DNA from: Pseudomonas sp. ANT_J12
Lineage (GTDB): Bacteria > Pseudomonadota > Gammaproteobacteria > Pseudomonadales > Pseudomonadaceae
Assembly (NCBI RefSeq): GCF_008370045.1
Contig: NZ_VOBN01000005.1
Location: 62,001 to 126,000 of the forward strand
DNA: 64,000 bases
Direction: 5' to 3'
Position numbers and translations under genes: made by a program. Below, in pieces: positions 17,410 to 27,356 of this stretch. Each line of letters begins with the position of its first letter. Position 1 is the stretch's first letter. The notes under the pieces are model-generated. The model ran no database searches and had not been told where the DNA came from. It worked only from the letters and a program-made list of their open reading frames with translations.

Positions 17410-18993
17410 TTAGTTACTGATCGCCAGAATACTCGCCTGATACGACCCGACAAACACATCGAAATCGCCGACTTCGTTCTGTTCCAGTTCCGTCTGATCA
17501 GCCAGCGACTTGCGCGCCAGCTCCTCAAACTTCGCCTGCTCTTCAACGCTCAGCGGTTCACTGCGAAAGTACTCCGCATGAACCCGGCTCTGACGCAGGG
17601 AGAACTGGGCAAAGCTTTCCTTATGCTCGGCCATCGCCGCCAGCACCATGGCCGAAGGCGTCCGGGACGGGTCCTTGATCTTCTCCAATTGCACGTCCAG
17701 CGCCTTGCTGTGCGCCTCGCCGCCATGGCTTTGATCAAGCAACGCGGCCAGCGGGGCAATCTGCTCCAGCAACTCAGTGGCCCATTCCTTCATGTCCACC
17801 GGTTGGCCGTCACGCTGCAATTGCAGGCCCGGGCGGCGACCTTCCTTGACCACGCTGAGGAAGTTGGTCGTGGCATTGGTGCAGGTGGTGTTGGCCAGCA
17901 ACGGGCTTTCATTCAACGCGCAGTACAGCAGGAACGCATCGAGGAAGCGCGACTCGGTCAGGTCGATGCCCATCGGCAGGAACGGGTTGATGTCCAGGCA
18001 ACGTACTTCGACGTACTGAATGCCACGGGCCACCAGCGCCTGGATCGGCCGCTCGCCGGTGTAAGTCACGCGTTTGGGGCGGATGTTGGAGTAGTACTCG
18101 TTTTCGATCTGCAGGATGTTGGTGTTGAGCTGAATCCACTCACCGTCCTTGTGCGTGCCGACTTCAACGTACGGGGCGTAAGGCGTGGCCACCGCTTTGC
18201 GCAGGCTGTCGGTGTAGCTCGCCAGGTCGTTGTAGCACGGCGTCAGGCCGGCCTGAGCGTTGCTTTGATAACCGAGGTCGCTCATGCGCAGGCTGGTGGC
18301 GTATGGCAGGTACAAGGTGTCCGGGTCCAGTTGCTCCAGTTGATGGGAGCGGCCGCGCAGGAAACCGGCATCCAGCGCCGGCGAGGCACCGAACAGGTAC
18401 ATCAGCAGCCAGCTGTAGCGACGGAAGTTGCGAATCAGCGCGATGTAGGCCGACGACTGATAGTCGCGGTCGGTGCCGACAAAGCCTTCAGCCTCTTTGA
18501 GCAGCGGCCAGAGCTGTTCCGGCAAGGAGAAGTTGTAGTGAATCCCGGCGATGCACTGCATGGTCTTGCCATAACGCAGGGCCAAACCCTTGCGGTAGAC
18601 GTACTTGAGTTGACCGATGTTGGACGTGCCGTAATAGGCGATCGGGATATCTTCCTCGGCCGGCAACGGGCACGGCATCGATGGACTCCACAGGTACTCG
18701 TTGCCGAGCTTGCTGTAGGCAAAACGGTGAATGCTGTCCAGGCTCGCCAACGTGTCTGCCGGGTCGGGCAGGGCGGGCGTGATGAACTCCAGCAGCGATT
18801 CGGAATAATCGGTGGTGATTTTTTCGTTGGTCAGCGCGGAACCCAATTCTTCCGGGTGCGGCGTTTGCGCCAGTCGACCTTCATCGGTCACGCGCAGGCA
18901 TTCACGTTCGATGCCGTGAAGGCACTGTTCGAGCAGAGAGAGGTTAGCGCGCTCGCCGAGCAGAGCCAGGCGGCGGTTGAGAAGTTCGCTCAA
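17410..18993 (-). CDS. gshA: glutamate-cysteine ligase
   Basis: A 527-residue class 1 gamma-glutamylcysteine synthetase, which joins glutamate and cysteine with ATP in the first step of glutathione synthesis. Family marks are [36 protein letters not shown] and [10 protein letters not shown] chose a TTG start at 18993 (protein [12 protein letters not shown] after the initiator). AAGGAA lies at good spacing before it and the length equals that of P. aeruginosa GshA, while the in-frame GTG at 19008 has no site. The sulfur genes to the left supply its cysteine. Confidence 0.92.
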   Translation of the reverse strand: MSELLNRRLALLGERANLSLLEQCLHGIERECLRVTDEGRLAQTPHPEELGSALTNEKITTDYSESLLEFITPALPDPADTLASLDSIHRFAYSKLGNEYLWSPSMPCPLPAEEDIPIAYYGTSNIGQLKYVYRKGLALRYGKTMQCIAGIHYNFSLPEQLWPLLKEAEGFVGTDRDYQSSAYIALIRNFRRYSWLLMYLFGASPALDAGFLRGRSHQLEQLDPDTLYLPYATSLRMSDLGYQSNAQAGLTPCYNDLASYTDSLRKAVATPYAPYVEVGTHKDGEWIQLNTNILQIENEYYSNIRPKRVTYTGERPIQALVARGIQYVEVRCLDINPFLPMGIDLTESRFLDAFLLYCALNESPLLANTTCTNATTNFLSVVKEGRRPGLQLQRDGQPVDMKEWATELLEQIAPLAALLDQSHGGEAHSKALDVQLEKIKDPSRTPSAMVLAAMAEHKESFAQFSLRQSRVHAEYFRSEPLSVEEQAKFEELARKSLADQTELEQNEVGDFDVFVGSYQASILAISN

Positions 18994-19207
18994 GTTGGAT
19001 TCCTTCACGCGTCAGTCGCCCCAATATGGGGGTGGGCAAGACGGTCTACAAGGGTGAAGTTAAAACTGGCGTTTTCGCCTGGTTCTTGAGCCATATCGGC
19101 CCGTACTGAAATGCCAACTTCACTCCCTGAATCTGGCTGTCGCGCACGCGGAAAAGTTCGACGCCGCAGTCGTAGCGCCGAAATTAACTCAAATCGAGGG
19201 TGGGGAG

Positions 19208-19591
19208 CTATAGGACAGCGAACGTGCCTTGCGCTTTTGCGACCAATTTGTCGCCTTGCATCACGTCGGCTTCGACCACCAATGTGCGGCGGCCCGGATG
19301 GATGACCCGCGCCGTGCACATCACTTCACCGTCAGACACGGCGCGAATGTAGTTGATCTTGCATTCGATGGTCGCGCTCTGCTGGTCAAAGCCGTGGGTG
19401 CTGGAACAGGCCAGCCCCATGGCAATGTCCACCAGACTGAACAAAGCCCCGCCGTGCAGCTTGCCGCCGCGATTGCGCAGTTCTGGCGCCAGCCCCAGGG
19501 CGACTTGCGCCACCCCGGTTTCCAGACTGTGCAAACGACATCCCAGCAACTTGAAAAAAGCGCTTTCGGTCAGCCCGGCAGGGATGTCCAT
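19208..19591 (-). CDS. PaaI-family hotdog thioesterase
   Basis: A 127-residue single hotdog-fold protein. The PaaI motif RNRGGKLHGGALFSLVDIAMG at about 39-59 holds the HGG and active-site aspartate region, and ATIECKINYIRAVSDGEV follows. It likely hydrolyses an acyl-CoA; substrate unknown. Its start overlaps the tex stop region at 19591, so it is co-transcribed with tex. Confidence 0.85.
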   Translation of the reverse strand: MDIPAGLTESAFFKLLGCRLHSLETGVAQVALGLAPELRNRGGKLHGGALFSLVDIAMGLACSSTHGFDQQSATIECKINYIRAVSDGEVMCTARVIHPGRRTLVVEADVMQGDKLVAKAQGTFAVL

Positions 19592-21915
19592 CAGCGTTTC
19601 TTCAACTGCTTGGCATTGGCGAACAGCGAAGCCATGGCGTTGTTGGCCGGGGCCGGCGCCGTGGTTTCCTTGCGCGGTGCAGTGTTCTGGGATTGGCGCG
19701 AAGACGAGCCCGGGCGTGCGCCACGGGCGCCGTCGATTTTCTCGCCCGGCGTGTCGCTCATGCGCATCGACAGGCCGACGCGTTTGCGCGGGATATCGAC
19801 TTCCATGACCTTCACCTTGACCACATCACCGGCCTTCACCGCTTCGCGCGGATCCTTGATGAACTTCTCCGAAAGCGCGGAGATGTGCACCAAACCGTCC
19901 TGATGCACGCCGATGTCGACGAACGCGCCGAAGTTGGTCACGTTGGTCACCACGCCTTCGAGGATCATCCCCAGTTGCAGGTCCTTGAGGTCTTCGACGC
20001 CTTCCTGGAACTCGGCGGTCTTGAACTCGGGACGCGGATCGCGACCGGGTTTTTCCAGTTCTTGCAGGATGTCGGTGACCGTTGGCAGACCGAATGTTTC
20101 ATCGGTGTACTTCTTCGGATCGAGGCGCTTGAGGAAGCTCGCGTCGCCGATCAGCGAGCGGATATCTCGGTCGGTTTCAGCGGCAATGCGCTGCACCAGC
20201 GGATAGGCTTCCGGGTGAACGGCGGACGAATCCAGCGGGTTGTCGCCATTCATGACGCGGAGGAAACCGGCAGCCTGTTCGAAGGTTTTTTCGCCCAGAC
20301 GCGCGACTTTCTTCAGCGCCGCACGGGTTTTGAACGCGCCGTGCTCGTCGCGGTGGCTGACGATGTTCTGTGCCAGGGTCGCATTGAGGCCGGAGATGCG
20401 GGCCAGCAGCGCCACGGAAGCGGTGTTCACGTCCACGCCCACGGCGTTTACGCAGTCTTCGACCACCGCGTCCAGGCCGCGCGCCAGTTTCAGCTGCGAC
20501 ACGTCGTGCTGGTATTGGCCGACACCGATGGATTTCGGGTCGATCTTCACCAACTCCGCCAGCGGATCCTGCAAGCGCCGAGCAATCGACACCGCGCCAC
20601 GGATCGACACGTCGAGGTCCGGGAATTCCTTGGACGCCAGTTCCGACGCCGAGTAAACCGATGCACCGGCCTCGGACACCATGACTTTGGTCATCTTCAT
20701 CGCTGGGTATTTTTTGATCAGCTCAGCAGCCAGTTTGTCGGTTTCACGGCTGGCGGTGCCGTTGCCGATGGCGATCAGGTCCACGGAGTGCTTGGCGCAC
20801 AGGGCGGCGAGGATCGCGATGGTCTGGTCCCACTTGTTGTGCGGCACGTGCGGGTAAACCGTGGCGTGATCCAGCAGCTTGCCGGTGGAATCGACCACGG
20901 CGACCTTGCAACCGGTGCGCAGGCCCGGGTCGAGGCCCAGGGTGGCGCGCGGGCCGGCCGGGGCCGACAGCAGCAAGTCGTGCAGGTTGTGCGCGAACAC
21001 GTTGATCGCTTCGGTCTCGGCGCCGTCGCGCAGTTCGCCCAGCAGATCGGTTTCCAAATGCGTGTAGAGCTTCACTTTCCAGGTCCAGCGCACCACTTCG
21101 CCCAGCCATTTGTCGGCGGCGCGGTTCTGGTTCTGGATGCCGAATTGCTGGCCGATCATGCCTTCGCACGGGTGCATGGTGCCCGGCAACTCGTCGCCGA
21201 CTTTCAGCGCCGAACTCAGGATGCCTTCGTTGCGGCCACGGAAAATCGCCAGCGCGCGGTGCGACGGCATGCTTTTGAGCGGTTCATCGTGTTCGAAATA
21301 GTCGCGGAACTTGGCGCCTTCCTCTTCCTTGCCGGCGATCACGCGGGCACTGAGGGTGGCTTCCTGCTTGAGGTAGCTGCGCAGCTTGTCCAGCAGGCCG
21401 GCGTCTTCGGCGAAGCGTTCCATGAGGATGTATTTGGCGCCTTCGAGGGCGGCCTTCACATCGGCCACGCCTTTTTCGGCGTCGACGAAGCGTGCGGCTT
21501 CGGCGTCTGGCGTCAGGCTCGGGTCGTTGAACAGGCCGTCAGCCAGCTCGCCGAGGCCGGCTTCCAGGGCGATCTGGCCCTTGGTGCGGCGCTTCTGCTT
21601 GTACGGCAGGTACAAGTCTTCGAGGCGGGTCTTGGTGTCGGCGAGTTTGATGTCGCGCTCGAGTTGCGGGGTCAGCTTGCCCTGTTCCTGGATGCTGGCC
21701 AGGATGCTGATGCGCCGTTCGTCGAGTTCTCGCAGGTAGCGCAGACGCTCTTCCAGGTGCCGCAACTGGATGTCATCGAGGCTGCCGGTCACTTCTTTCC
21801 GGTAGCGGGCGATGAAGGGAACGGTAGAGCCCTCATCGAGTAGCGCGACGGCCGCTTCGACCTGTTGTGGGCGTACACCGAGTTCCTCGGCGATGCGGCT
21901 GTTGATGCTGTCCAT
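19591..21915 (-). CDS. tex: RNA-binding transcription accessory protein Tex
   Basis: A 774-residue cytosolic nucleic acid-binding protein. In order: the helical Tex N-terminal domain ([19 protein letters not shown]), a YqgF/RNase H-like domain ([17 protein letters not shown]), helix-hairpin-helix repeats ([18 protein letters not shown]) and a C-terminal S1 domain ([20 protein letters not shown]). It acts in transcription elongation. The start is set at MDSINSR with AGGTGG just upstream rather than five codons earlier. The tail after the S1 domain is rich in A, T and S and looks disordered. Confidence 0.95.
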   Translation of the reverse strand: MDSINSRIAEELGVRPQQVEAAVALLDEGSTVPFIARYRKEVTGSLDDIQLRHLEERLRYLRELDERRISILASIQEQGKLTPQLERDIKLADTKTRLEDLYLPYKQKRRTKGQIALEAGLGELADGLFNDPSLTPDAEAARFVDAEKGVADVKAALEGAKYILMERFAEDAGLLDKLRSYLKQEATLSARVIAGKEEEGAKFRDYFEHDEPLKSMPSHRALAIFRGRNEGILSSALKVGDELPGTMHPCEGMIGQQFGIQNQNRAADKWLGEVVRWTWKVKLYTHLETDLLGELRDGAETEAINVFAHNLHDLLLSAPAGPRATLGLDPGLRTGCKVAVVDSTGKLLDHATVYPHVPHNKWDQTIAILAALCAKHSVDLIAIGNGTASRETDKLAAELIKKYPAMKMTKVMVSEAGASVYSASELASKEFPDLDVSIRGAVSIARRLQDPLAELVKIDPKSIGVGQYQHDVSQLKLARGLDAVVEDCVNAVGVDVNTASVALLARISGLNATLAQNIVSHRDEHGAFKTRAALKKVARLGEKTFEQAAGFLRVMNGDNPLDSSAVHPEAYPLVQRIAAETDRDIRSLIGDASFLKRLDPKKYTDETFGLPTVTDILQELEKPGRDPRPEFKTAEFQEGVEDLKDLQLGMILEGVVTNVTNFGAFVDIGVHQDGLVHISALSEKFIKDPREAVKAGDVVKVKVMEVDIPRKRVGLSMRMSDTPGEKIDGARGARPGSSSRQSQNTAPRKETTAPAPANNAMASLFANAKQLKKR

Positions 21916-22276
21916 AAAACCACCTGACAAATTGTGAAAGCAGGCTCGCAGGCGCAGGGATAAAGGCCCGGCGAGTCTGGTTGAGCGGCCTGGCCTGCGC
22001 CGCTGCCTGGGTCAAAAGGCATTCCGTTGACCCGTGAAATCGAACAATTACTGCGCAAGCCGTGAAAATAAAAAGCGGCCACCCACAGTGACGATCAGAC
22101 GTTGCCTGACACAAAACGCCGCGCATTATAACCAGCGTTCTGTCATTCGGGGGCATTGCACCCTGTAGGCAGAAATACCGGTTTTCTGGCGATGAAGGAA
22201 AAATCTGCTAACAATGCACACGGTGCGTATAACGGCAGCTACGCCATAATGCGCGCCGAGCTAAAAGGAGCATCTA
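21916..22276. promoter_or_regulatory. divergent promoter region of tex and ompR
   Basis: 361 bases without a gene. On the minus strand TATAAT at 22130-22125 is a perfect -10 hexamer about 210 bases before tex, though no clear -35 lies 17 bases upstream of it. CATAAT at about 22245 on the plus strand could serve ompR. Assignments are tentative. Confidence 0.35.
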
Positions 22277-23017
22277 ATGAGCAGCACTGCAAACAATGCT
22301 GAAGGCGAAAAAATTCTGATTGTTGATGACGATCCAGGGCTGAGCAGCCTGCTGGAACGCTTTTTCGTCAGCAAGGGCTACCGCGCCCGCGCCGTACCGA
22401 ACACCGAACAGATGGACCGCCTGCTGGCGCGTGAAGTGTTCAACCTGGTCGTCCTCGACTTGATGTTGCCCGGCGAAGACGGTTTGACCGCCTGCCGCCG
22501 CCTGCGTGGCGCGAACAACCTGATCCCGATCATCATGCTCACCGCCAAGGGTGATGAGCTGAGCCGCATCAAGGGCCTGGAACTGGGCGCCGACGATTAC
22601 CTGGCCAAGCCGTTCAACCCGGACGAGCTGATGGCCCGGGTCAAAGCGGTCCTGCGTCGTCAGGCCGCGCCAGTGCCGGGTGCGCCGGGCAGCGAAGACG
22701 AAAGCGTGACCTTCGGTGACTACGAACTGTCCCTGGCCACCCGCGAACTCAAGCGCGGTGACGAAGTACACATGCTCACCACCGGTGAGTTCGCGGTACT
22801 CAAGGCCTTGGTCATGAACGCCCGTCAGCCGCTGACCCGCGACAAGCTGATGAACCTGGCCCGTGGCCGCGAATGGGATGCCCTGGAGCGTTCCATCGAC
22901 GTGCAGATCTCCCGTCTGCGCCGGATGATCGAGCCCGATCCGTCCAAACCGCGCTACATCCAGACAGTCTGGGGCGTGGGTTACGTGTTCGTTCCGGACG
23001 GCGCCGCCACCAAGTGA
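22277..23017 (+). CDS. ompR: two-component response regulator OmpR (AmgR)
   Basis: A 246-residue OmpR/PhoB-type regulator. The receiver domain has the acidic pair DDDP (17-20) and phospho-acceptor Asp61 in VVLDLMLPGEDG; the C-terminal winged helix ends ISRLRRMIEPDPSKPRYIQT. It is the partner of EnvZ and controls envelope-stress and osmotic responses; the P. aeruginosa pair is AmgRS, linked to aminoglycoside tolerance. AAAGGAGC precedes the ATG. envZ follows after a 100-base gap holding a REP pair. Confidence 0.93.
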   Translation: MSSTANNAEGEKILIVDDDPGLSSLLERFFVSKGYRARAVPNTEQMDRLLAREVFNLVVLDLMLPGEDGLTACRRLRGANNLIPIIMLTAKGDELSRIKGLELGADDYLAKPFNPDELMARVKAVLRRQAAPVPGAPGSEDESVTFGDYELSLATRELKRGDEVHMLTTGEFAVLKALVMNARQPLTRDKLMNLARGREWDALERSIDVQISRLRRMIEPDPSKPRYIQTVWGVGYVFVPDGAATK

Positions 23018-23026
23018 TCGGCGATT

Positions 23027-23103
23027 TGTAGGAGCGGGTTTGCGGACGAAGTTGTCCGCAGACTCGCGATCCGCAATATGCGAGCATCGCTCGCTCCTGC
23101 AAG
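23027..23103. repeat. REP-like inverted pair between ompR and envZ
   Basis: TGTAGGAGCGGGTTTGCGGA on one side and the partial inverse GCGAGCATCGCTCGCTCCTG on the other form an imperfect hairpin inside the ompR-envZ transcript. Such an element could set different levels of regulator and kinase. Confidence 0.65.
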
Positions 23104-23119
23104 TGTGTAGCGGTTATCC

Positions 23120-24433
23120 ATGAAAACCCCCGTTTGGTTCCCCCAGAGTTTCTTCTCCCGCACCCTGTGGCTGGTGCTGATTGTCGTCCTGTTCTCCAAA
23201 GCGCTGACCCTGGTTTATCTATTGATGAACGAAGACGTGCTGGTGGACCGCCAATACAGCCACGGCGTCGCCCTGACGCTGCGCGCCTATTGGGCCGCCG
23301 ATGAAGAAAACCGTACGAAAATTGCAGATGCCGCGACCCTGATCCGGGTCGTGGGCGCCGGTGTGCCGGAAGGCGAACAACACTGGCCGTACAGCGAGAT
23401 CTACCAGCGGCAAATGCAGGCGGAGCTGGGCGCCGACACCGAGGTTCGATTACGCATGCACTCCCCGCCAGCGCTGTGGGTCCGGGCGCCGAGCCTGGGC
23501 GATGGCTGGCTGAAAGTGCCGCTGTACCCGCATCCGTTGCGTGGCCAGAAAATCTGGAACGTGCTCGGCTGGTTCCTCGCCATCGGCTTGCTGTCCACCG
23601 CTTCGGCGTGGATCTTCGTCAGCCAGCTCAATCAACCCTTGAAACGCCTGGTCTATGCCGCACGGCAACTCGGCCAGGGCCGCAGCGTGCGCCTGCCGAT
23701 CAGCGACACGCCGAGCGAGATGGCCGAGGTTTACCGCGCTTTCAACCAGATGGCCGAAGACGTCGAGCAGGCCGGCCGCGAGCGCGAGTTGATGCTGGCC
23801 GGGGTGTCCCACGACCTGCGCACGCCGCTGACCCGTTTGCGCCTGTCCCTGGAATTGATGGGCGACCACAGTGATCTCAGCGATGACATGGTGCGCGACA
23901 TCGAAGACATGGACGCGATTCTCGATCAGTTCCTGGCGTTCATTCGCGACGGTCGTGACGAGTCGGTGGAAGAGGTGGACCTGACGGATCTGGTGCGGGA
24001 AGTGGCTGCGCCGTACAACCAGAACGAACAGAAAGTCCAGTTGCGCCTGGAGCCGATCCAGCCGTTTCCGCTACGTCGAGTCTCGATGAAGCGCTTGTTG
24101 AACAACCTGATCGGCAACGCCTTGAACCATGCGGGCAGCAGTGTTGAAGTCGCGGCCTATGTGTCCGGCGACATCAGTGCGCCGTATGTGGTACTGAGCG
24201 TCATGGACCGTGGCGCGGGGATTGATCCGTCGGAGCTGGAGGCGATCTTCAACCCGTTTACCCGCGGTGATCGGGCGCGGGGCGGGAAGGGCACAGGCCT
24301 GGGCCTGGCGATTGTGAAGCGGATTGCTTCGATGCATGGCGGGAATGTTGAGCTGCGTAACCGTTCGGGTGGTGGACTTGAGGCGCGGGTGCGATTGCCG
24401 CTGGGGTTGATGCTGCCGCGGGATGCGGTCTGA
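23120..24433 (+). CDS. envZ: sensor histidine kinase EnvZ (AmgS)
   Basis: A 437-residue membrane kinase. Two membrane segments (about 14-36 and 145-167) flank a periplasmic loop. A HAMP domain, the dimerisation/phosphoacceptor helix GVSHDLRTPLTRLRL with His231 and the ATP-binding domain (N box NNLIGNALNHAG, G box GGKGTGLGLAIVKRI) follow. It phosphorylates OmpR. Confidence 0.93.
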   Translation: MKTPVWFPQSFFSRTLWLVLIVVLFSKALTLVYLLMNEDVLVDRQYSHGVALTLRAYWAADEENRTKIADAATLIRVVGAGVPEGEQHWPYSEIYQRQMQAELGADTEVRLRMHSPPALWVRAPSLGDGWLKVPLYPHPLRGQKIWNVLGWFLAIGLLSTASAWIFVSQLNQPLKRLVYAARQLGQGRSVRLPISDTPSEMAEVYRAFNQMAEDVEQAGRERELMLAGVSHDLRTPLTRLRLSLELMGDHSDLSDDMVRDIEDMDAILDQFLAFIRDGRDESVEEVDLTDLVREVAAPYNQNEQKVQLRLEPIQPFPLRRVSMKRLLNNLIGNALNHAGSSVEVAAYVSGDISAPYVVLSVMDRGAGIDPSELEAIFNPFTRGDRARGGKGTGLGLAIVKRIASMHGGNVELRNRSGGGLEARVRLPLGLMLPRDAV

Positions 24434-24434
24434 C

Positions 24435-24540
24435 GACAGCTGCGAGTGGCAAGCTGCAAGCCCCAAGTGAAAAGCAAGTCCAGCGTTAAGCCGCCGTCGC
24501 TTTTCCCTTGCAGCTTAAAGCTTGCCGCTTAAAGCTGCTT
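24435..24540. repeat. AAGCTGCAAG-type intergenic repeat
   Basis: Short repeated blocks (AGCTGCAAGCCCCAAG, CTTGCAGCTTAAAGCTTGCC, GCTTAAAGCTGCTTC) form several small inverted repeats between the convergent ends of envZ and rimK. This resembles a common Pseudomonas intergenic repeat and may end transcription from both sides. Confidence 0.55.
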
Positions 24541-25446
24541 CTATCCCTTGCCCTTGGTGCGCGTCATGTTCGGCCCACCATTCTTCTCCAAATGCTCAAT
24601 GATGATCCCCGCCACATTCTTACCGGTGGTGGTCTCAATCCCTTCCAGCCCCGGCGACGAGTTCACTTCCATCACCAGCGGCCCGTGATTGGAACGCAGG
24701 ATATCCACACCGGCCACCGCCAAACCCATCACCTTCGCGGCACGCAACGCGGTCATGCGTTCTTCCGGCGTAATCTTGATCAAACTGGCACTGCCGCCGC
24801 GATGCAGGTTGGAGCGGAACTCCCCAGGCTTGGCCTGGCGCTTCATCGCCGCGATTACCTTGTCGCCGACCACGAAGCAGCGAATGTCCGCTCCACCGGC
24901 TTCCTTGATGTACTCCTGAACCATGATGTTCTGCTTCAGGCCCATGAACGCCTCGATCACCGACTCTGCCGCGGTGGCCGTTTCACACAGCACCACACCG
25001 ATGCCCTGGGTGCCTTCCAGTACTTTGATCACCAGCGGCGCGCCGTTGACCATGTCGATCAGGTCGGGAATGTCGTCCGGCGAGTGGGCAAACCCGGTGA
25101 CTGGCAAACCGATGCCCCGGCGCGACAGCAATTGCAGCGAGCGCAATTTGTCCCGGGAACGGGCGATGGCCACCGACTCGTTGAGCGGGAACACGCCCAT
25201 CATTTCGAACTGACGCAACACCGCGCAGCCATAAAACGTCACCGACGCACCGATCCGCGGGATCACCGCATCGAAACCTTCCAGCGGCTTGCCGCGGTAG
25301 TGGATCTGCGGTTTGTGGCTGGCAATGTTCATGTAGGCGCGCAGGGTGTCGATCACCACCATTTCATGGCCACGCTCGATACCGGCTTCGACCAGACGAC
25401 GGGTGGAATACAGACGCGGGTTTCGCGACAGCACAGCGATCTTCAT
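24541..25446 (-). CDS. rimK: ribosomal protein S6 glutamate ligase RimK
   Basis: A 301-residue ATP-grasp ligase that adds glutamate residues to the C-terminus of ribosomal protein S6. Marks are [45 protein letters not shown] and the metal-binding [14 protein letters not shown]. The end [14 protein letters not shown] is basic. It is the last gene of rimA-rimB-rimK; its ATG overlaps the rimB end. In P. fluorescens the Rim proteins link c-di-GMP to ribosome modification and to plant colonisation. Confidence 0.94.
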   Translation of the reverse strand: MKIAVLSRNPRLYSTRRLVEAGIERGHEMVVIDTLRAYMNIASHKPQIHYRGKPLEGFDAVIPRIGASVTFYGCAVLRQFEMMGVFPLNESVAIARSRDKLRSLQLLSRRGIGLPVTGFAHSPDDIPDLIDMVNGAPLVIKVLEGTQGIGVVLCETATAAESVIEAFMGLKQNIMVQEYIKEAGGADIRCFVVGDKVIAAMKRQAKPGEFRSNLHRGGSASLIKITPEERMTALRAAKVMGLAVAGVDILRSNHGPLVMEVNSSPGLEGIETTTGKNVAGIIIEHLEKNGGPNMTRTKGKG

Positions 25447-25922
25447 GCAACACCTGTGGAAGAGGTAGATACCGGGAACACCGGCTTGTCTTGTACGTAT
25501 TTGATCCCCGGATTGACCACCAGCTGGCCGTCGATCAGGGCTTTGGAACCGAGTAACAGGCGATAACGCATGGACTTGCGGCAGGCGAGGGTGAACTCGA
25601 CCCGCCAGACCCGATCACCGAGGGCCAGGGTGGTGCTGACCACGTAGCGCATCTGCGCGTGGCCGTTGGAGCTCTTGATGGTTTTCATCGTCACCAGCGG
25701 CGCCTCGCAGCGGCGGTGGCGCAGTTGCACCACCGTGCCCAGGTGCGCGGTGAAGCGCACCCATTCCTGCCCGTCCCGCTCGAAGGTCTCGATGTCGGTG
25801 GCGTGCAGGCTGGAGGTGCTGGCGCCGGTGTCGATTTTTGCCCGAAGGCCCGCGACTCCCAAATCCGGGAGCGCCACCCACTCGCGCAGACCGACAACGG
25901 TCAAATGGTCAAATGTCTTCAA
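25443..25922 (-). CDS. rimB: RimB, retropepsin-like aspartic protease
   Basis: A 159-residue single-domain aspartic protease of the RimB/ATP-dependent zinc protease family. The active motif [13 protein letters not shown] places Asp31 in a DTGA triad, and [20 protein letters not shown] is the family C-terminal block. It overlaps rimK by four bases and lies 16 bases behind rimA. Its role is to control RimK activity on S6. Confidence 0.9.
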   Translation of the reverse strand: MKTFDHLTVVGLREWVALPDLGVAGLRAKIDTGASTSSLHATDIETFERDGQEWVRFTAHLGTVVQLRHRRCEAPLVTMKTIKSSNGHAQMRYVVSTTLALGDRVWRVEFTLACRKSMRYRLLLGSKALIDGQLVVNPGIKYVQDKPVFPVSTSSTGVA

Positions 25923-25938
25923 TAGGAAAAACCGGCGA

Positions 25939-26718
25939 TTAACGCATCCACGCCTCAGGGGGTACCTGGGGCAATGCCTTGAATGCAGGTTTGGCGAACC
26001 AGAAGCCCTGCATCAGAAATATTCCACAGTCCGCCAGGAAATCCCGTTCACCGGCGCTCTCAATGCCTTCGGCAATGACTGTAACGTTCAACTCCGCACA
26101 CATTGTGACAACCCCCCGAACGATAGCCTGACGAACACGGTCGCGATCGACATCGCGGATCAGCGCCATGTCGAGTTTGATCAGGTCCGGTTGGAAATCA
26201 GCCAGCAGATTGAGCCCCGAATAACCGGCACCGAAATCGTCGATGGCGGTCTTGAAGCCGAATTCGCGGTATTCACGCAGAATATTGGTCAAATGGCGAT
26301 AGTTATCTACGTGTTGGCTTTCCAGGGTTTCGAAAATCAGTCGGTCGATCGGAAAATTGTGTTCCTTCGCCGCCGCCAGGGTGCTGCGAATGCATAGTTC
26401 TGGACGATAGACCGCGTTGGGCATGAAGTTGATCGACAAGTGTGTCTGCATATTAAGATTGGCCGCACCTTCGATCGCGCGGGTCCGGCAGCGCTGGTCG
26501 AAACGGTAGCGGTTCTCTTCTGTAACCTGATCTAACACGGACAGCGCGCCTTCACCGGCCAGGCCACGGACCAGGGCTTCGTGGGCGAACACCGATTGGT
26601 CCCGCAGGTCGACGATGGGTTGGAAGGCAAAGGCAAAATCGAAGCCCAGCGGCTCGCTTTGCTGGCAGCCCTTGCAAGCGTCTTGGGGCGAAGTTAATGA
26701 AGACGGAAATATAGTCAC
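25939..26718 (-). CDS. rimA: RimA, EAL-domain c-di-GMP phosphodiesterase
   Basis: A 259-residue stand-alone EAL protein. Catalytic marks are present: EAL at 47-49, Asn97 in LSINFMP, the glutamates of FETLES (130 and 133), DD at 160-161 in IDDFGAGYS, Lys181 in LIKLDMALI and Glu217 in AEGIES. The usual order ITE is changed to TLE, but both acids remain. The start is GTG with GGAG eight bases before it. As first gene of rimABK it is the expected c-di-GMP input. The cysteines at 15 and 18 (CKGC) in a short N-terminal lead resemble those in YkuI/BLUF-like EAL proteins. Confidence 0.88.
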   Translation of the reverse strand: MTIFPSSLTSPQDACKGCQQSEPLGFDFAFAFQPIVDLRDQSVFAHEALVRGLAGEGALSVLDQVTEENRYRFDQRCRTRAIEGAANLNMQTHLSINFMPNAVYRPELCIRSTLAAAKEHNFPIDRLIFETLESQHVDNYRHLTNILREYREFGFKTAIDDFGAGYSGLNLLADFQPDLIKLDMALIRDVDRDRVRQAIVRGVVTMCAELNVTVIAEGIESAGERDFLADCGIFLMQGFWFAKPAFKALPQVPPEAWMR

Positions 26719-26834
26719 TCGATCACTCCATGCCGGAGATCCGGCCGAGACCAGATTCTAGCTGGCAGACCCGGTTCTTGCGCCCGACAGAATCAGTAGT
26801 ACAGTTCCGACTATTGGCAGAAAGAGGAATTCGT

Positions 26835-27242
26835 ATGGCACAAAAACAGGAAGAGGACGACAAGGTCCGTCTCGATAAATGGTTGTGGGCCGCGCGTTTT
26901 TACAAAACACGGGCCTTGGCCAAGTCGGCCATCGAGAGTGGCAAGGTGCACTGCCGGGGAGATCGCTGCAAACCGGGCAAGGAGCCGCGCATCGGTGATG
27001 AGTTTCAGATTCGCATCGGGTTTGAGGAAAAGACCATTGTGGTCCAGGCGCTGTCGATCGTGCGCCGTGGCGCGCCAGAAGCGCAGACGTTGTACGCCGA
27101 GACCGAGGCAAGTGTCGCCAAGCGTGAAGCGGCCGCAGCGATGCGCAAGGCCGGGTCGTTGGGCGTGAGCACCGATGGCAAACCGAGCAAGAAACAGCGA
27201 CGGGATTTGTTCAAGTTCCGCGGGAGCAGTAACGACGAGTAG
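26835..27242 (+). CDS. hslR: RNA-binding heat shock protein Hsp15
   Basis: A 135-residue S4-domain protein. The S4 core VRLDKWLWAARFYKTRALAK at 11-30, then SGKVHCRGDRCKPGKEPRIG, is that of Hsp15, which rescues stalled 50S subunits carrying nascent peptide. The basic tail GKPSKKQRRDLFKFRG fits. GAGGAATTC precedes the ATG. It is divergent from rimA. Confidence 0.93.
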   Translation: MAQKQEEDDKVRLDKWLWAARFYKTRALAKSAIESGKVHCRGDRCKPGKEPRIGDEFQIRIGFEEKTIVVQALSIVRRGAPEAQTLYAETEASVAKREAAAAMRKAGSLGVSTDGKPSKKQRRDLFKFRGSSNDE

Positions 27243-27248
27243 TCCAAG

Positions 27249-27354
27249 GATCGCTCCCACGCTCTGCGTGGGAATGCCTCAATGGACGCTCCGCGTCCGC
27301 TTTGGGACGCGGAGCGTCCCGGGCTGCATTCCCACGCAGAGCGTAGGAACGATC
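27249..27354. repeat. REPIN (GATCG[CT]TCCC type)
   Basis: Inverted REP cores with nested GACGCTCCGCGTC and GACGCGGAGCGTC arms, between the convergent ends of hslR and the PAP2 gene. Confidence 0.87.
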
Positions 27355-27356
27355 AA

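Noticed and set aside
17365..19089. A 574-codon frame antisense to gshA
   Set aside because: A shadow of gshA; the composition is typical of reverse-strand translation.
19693..21843. A 716-codon open frame antisense to tex
   Set aside because: It mirrors the codon phase of tex; the predicted protein is rich in H, R, Q and G without domains. Long antisense frames are common in GC-rich Pseudomonas genes.
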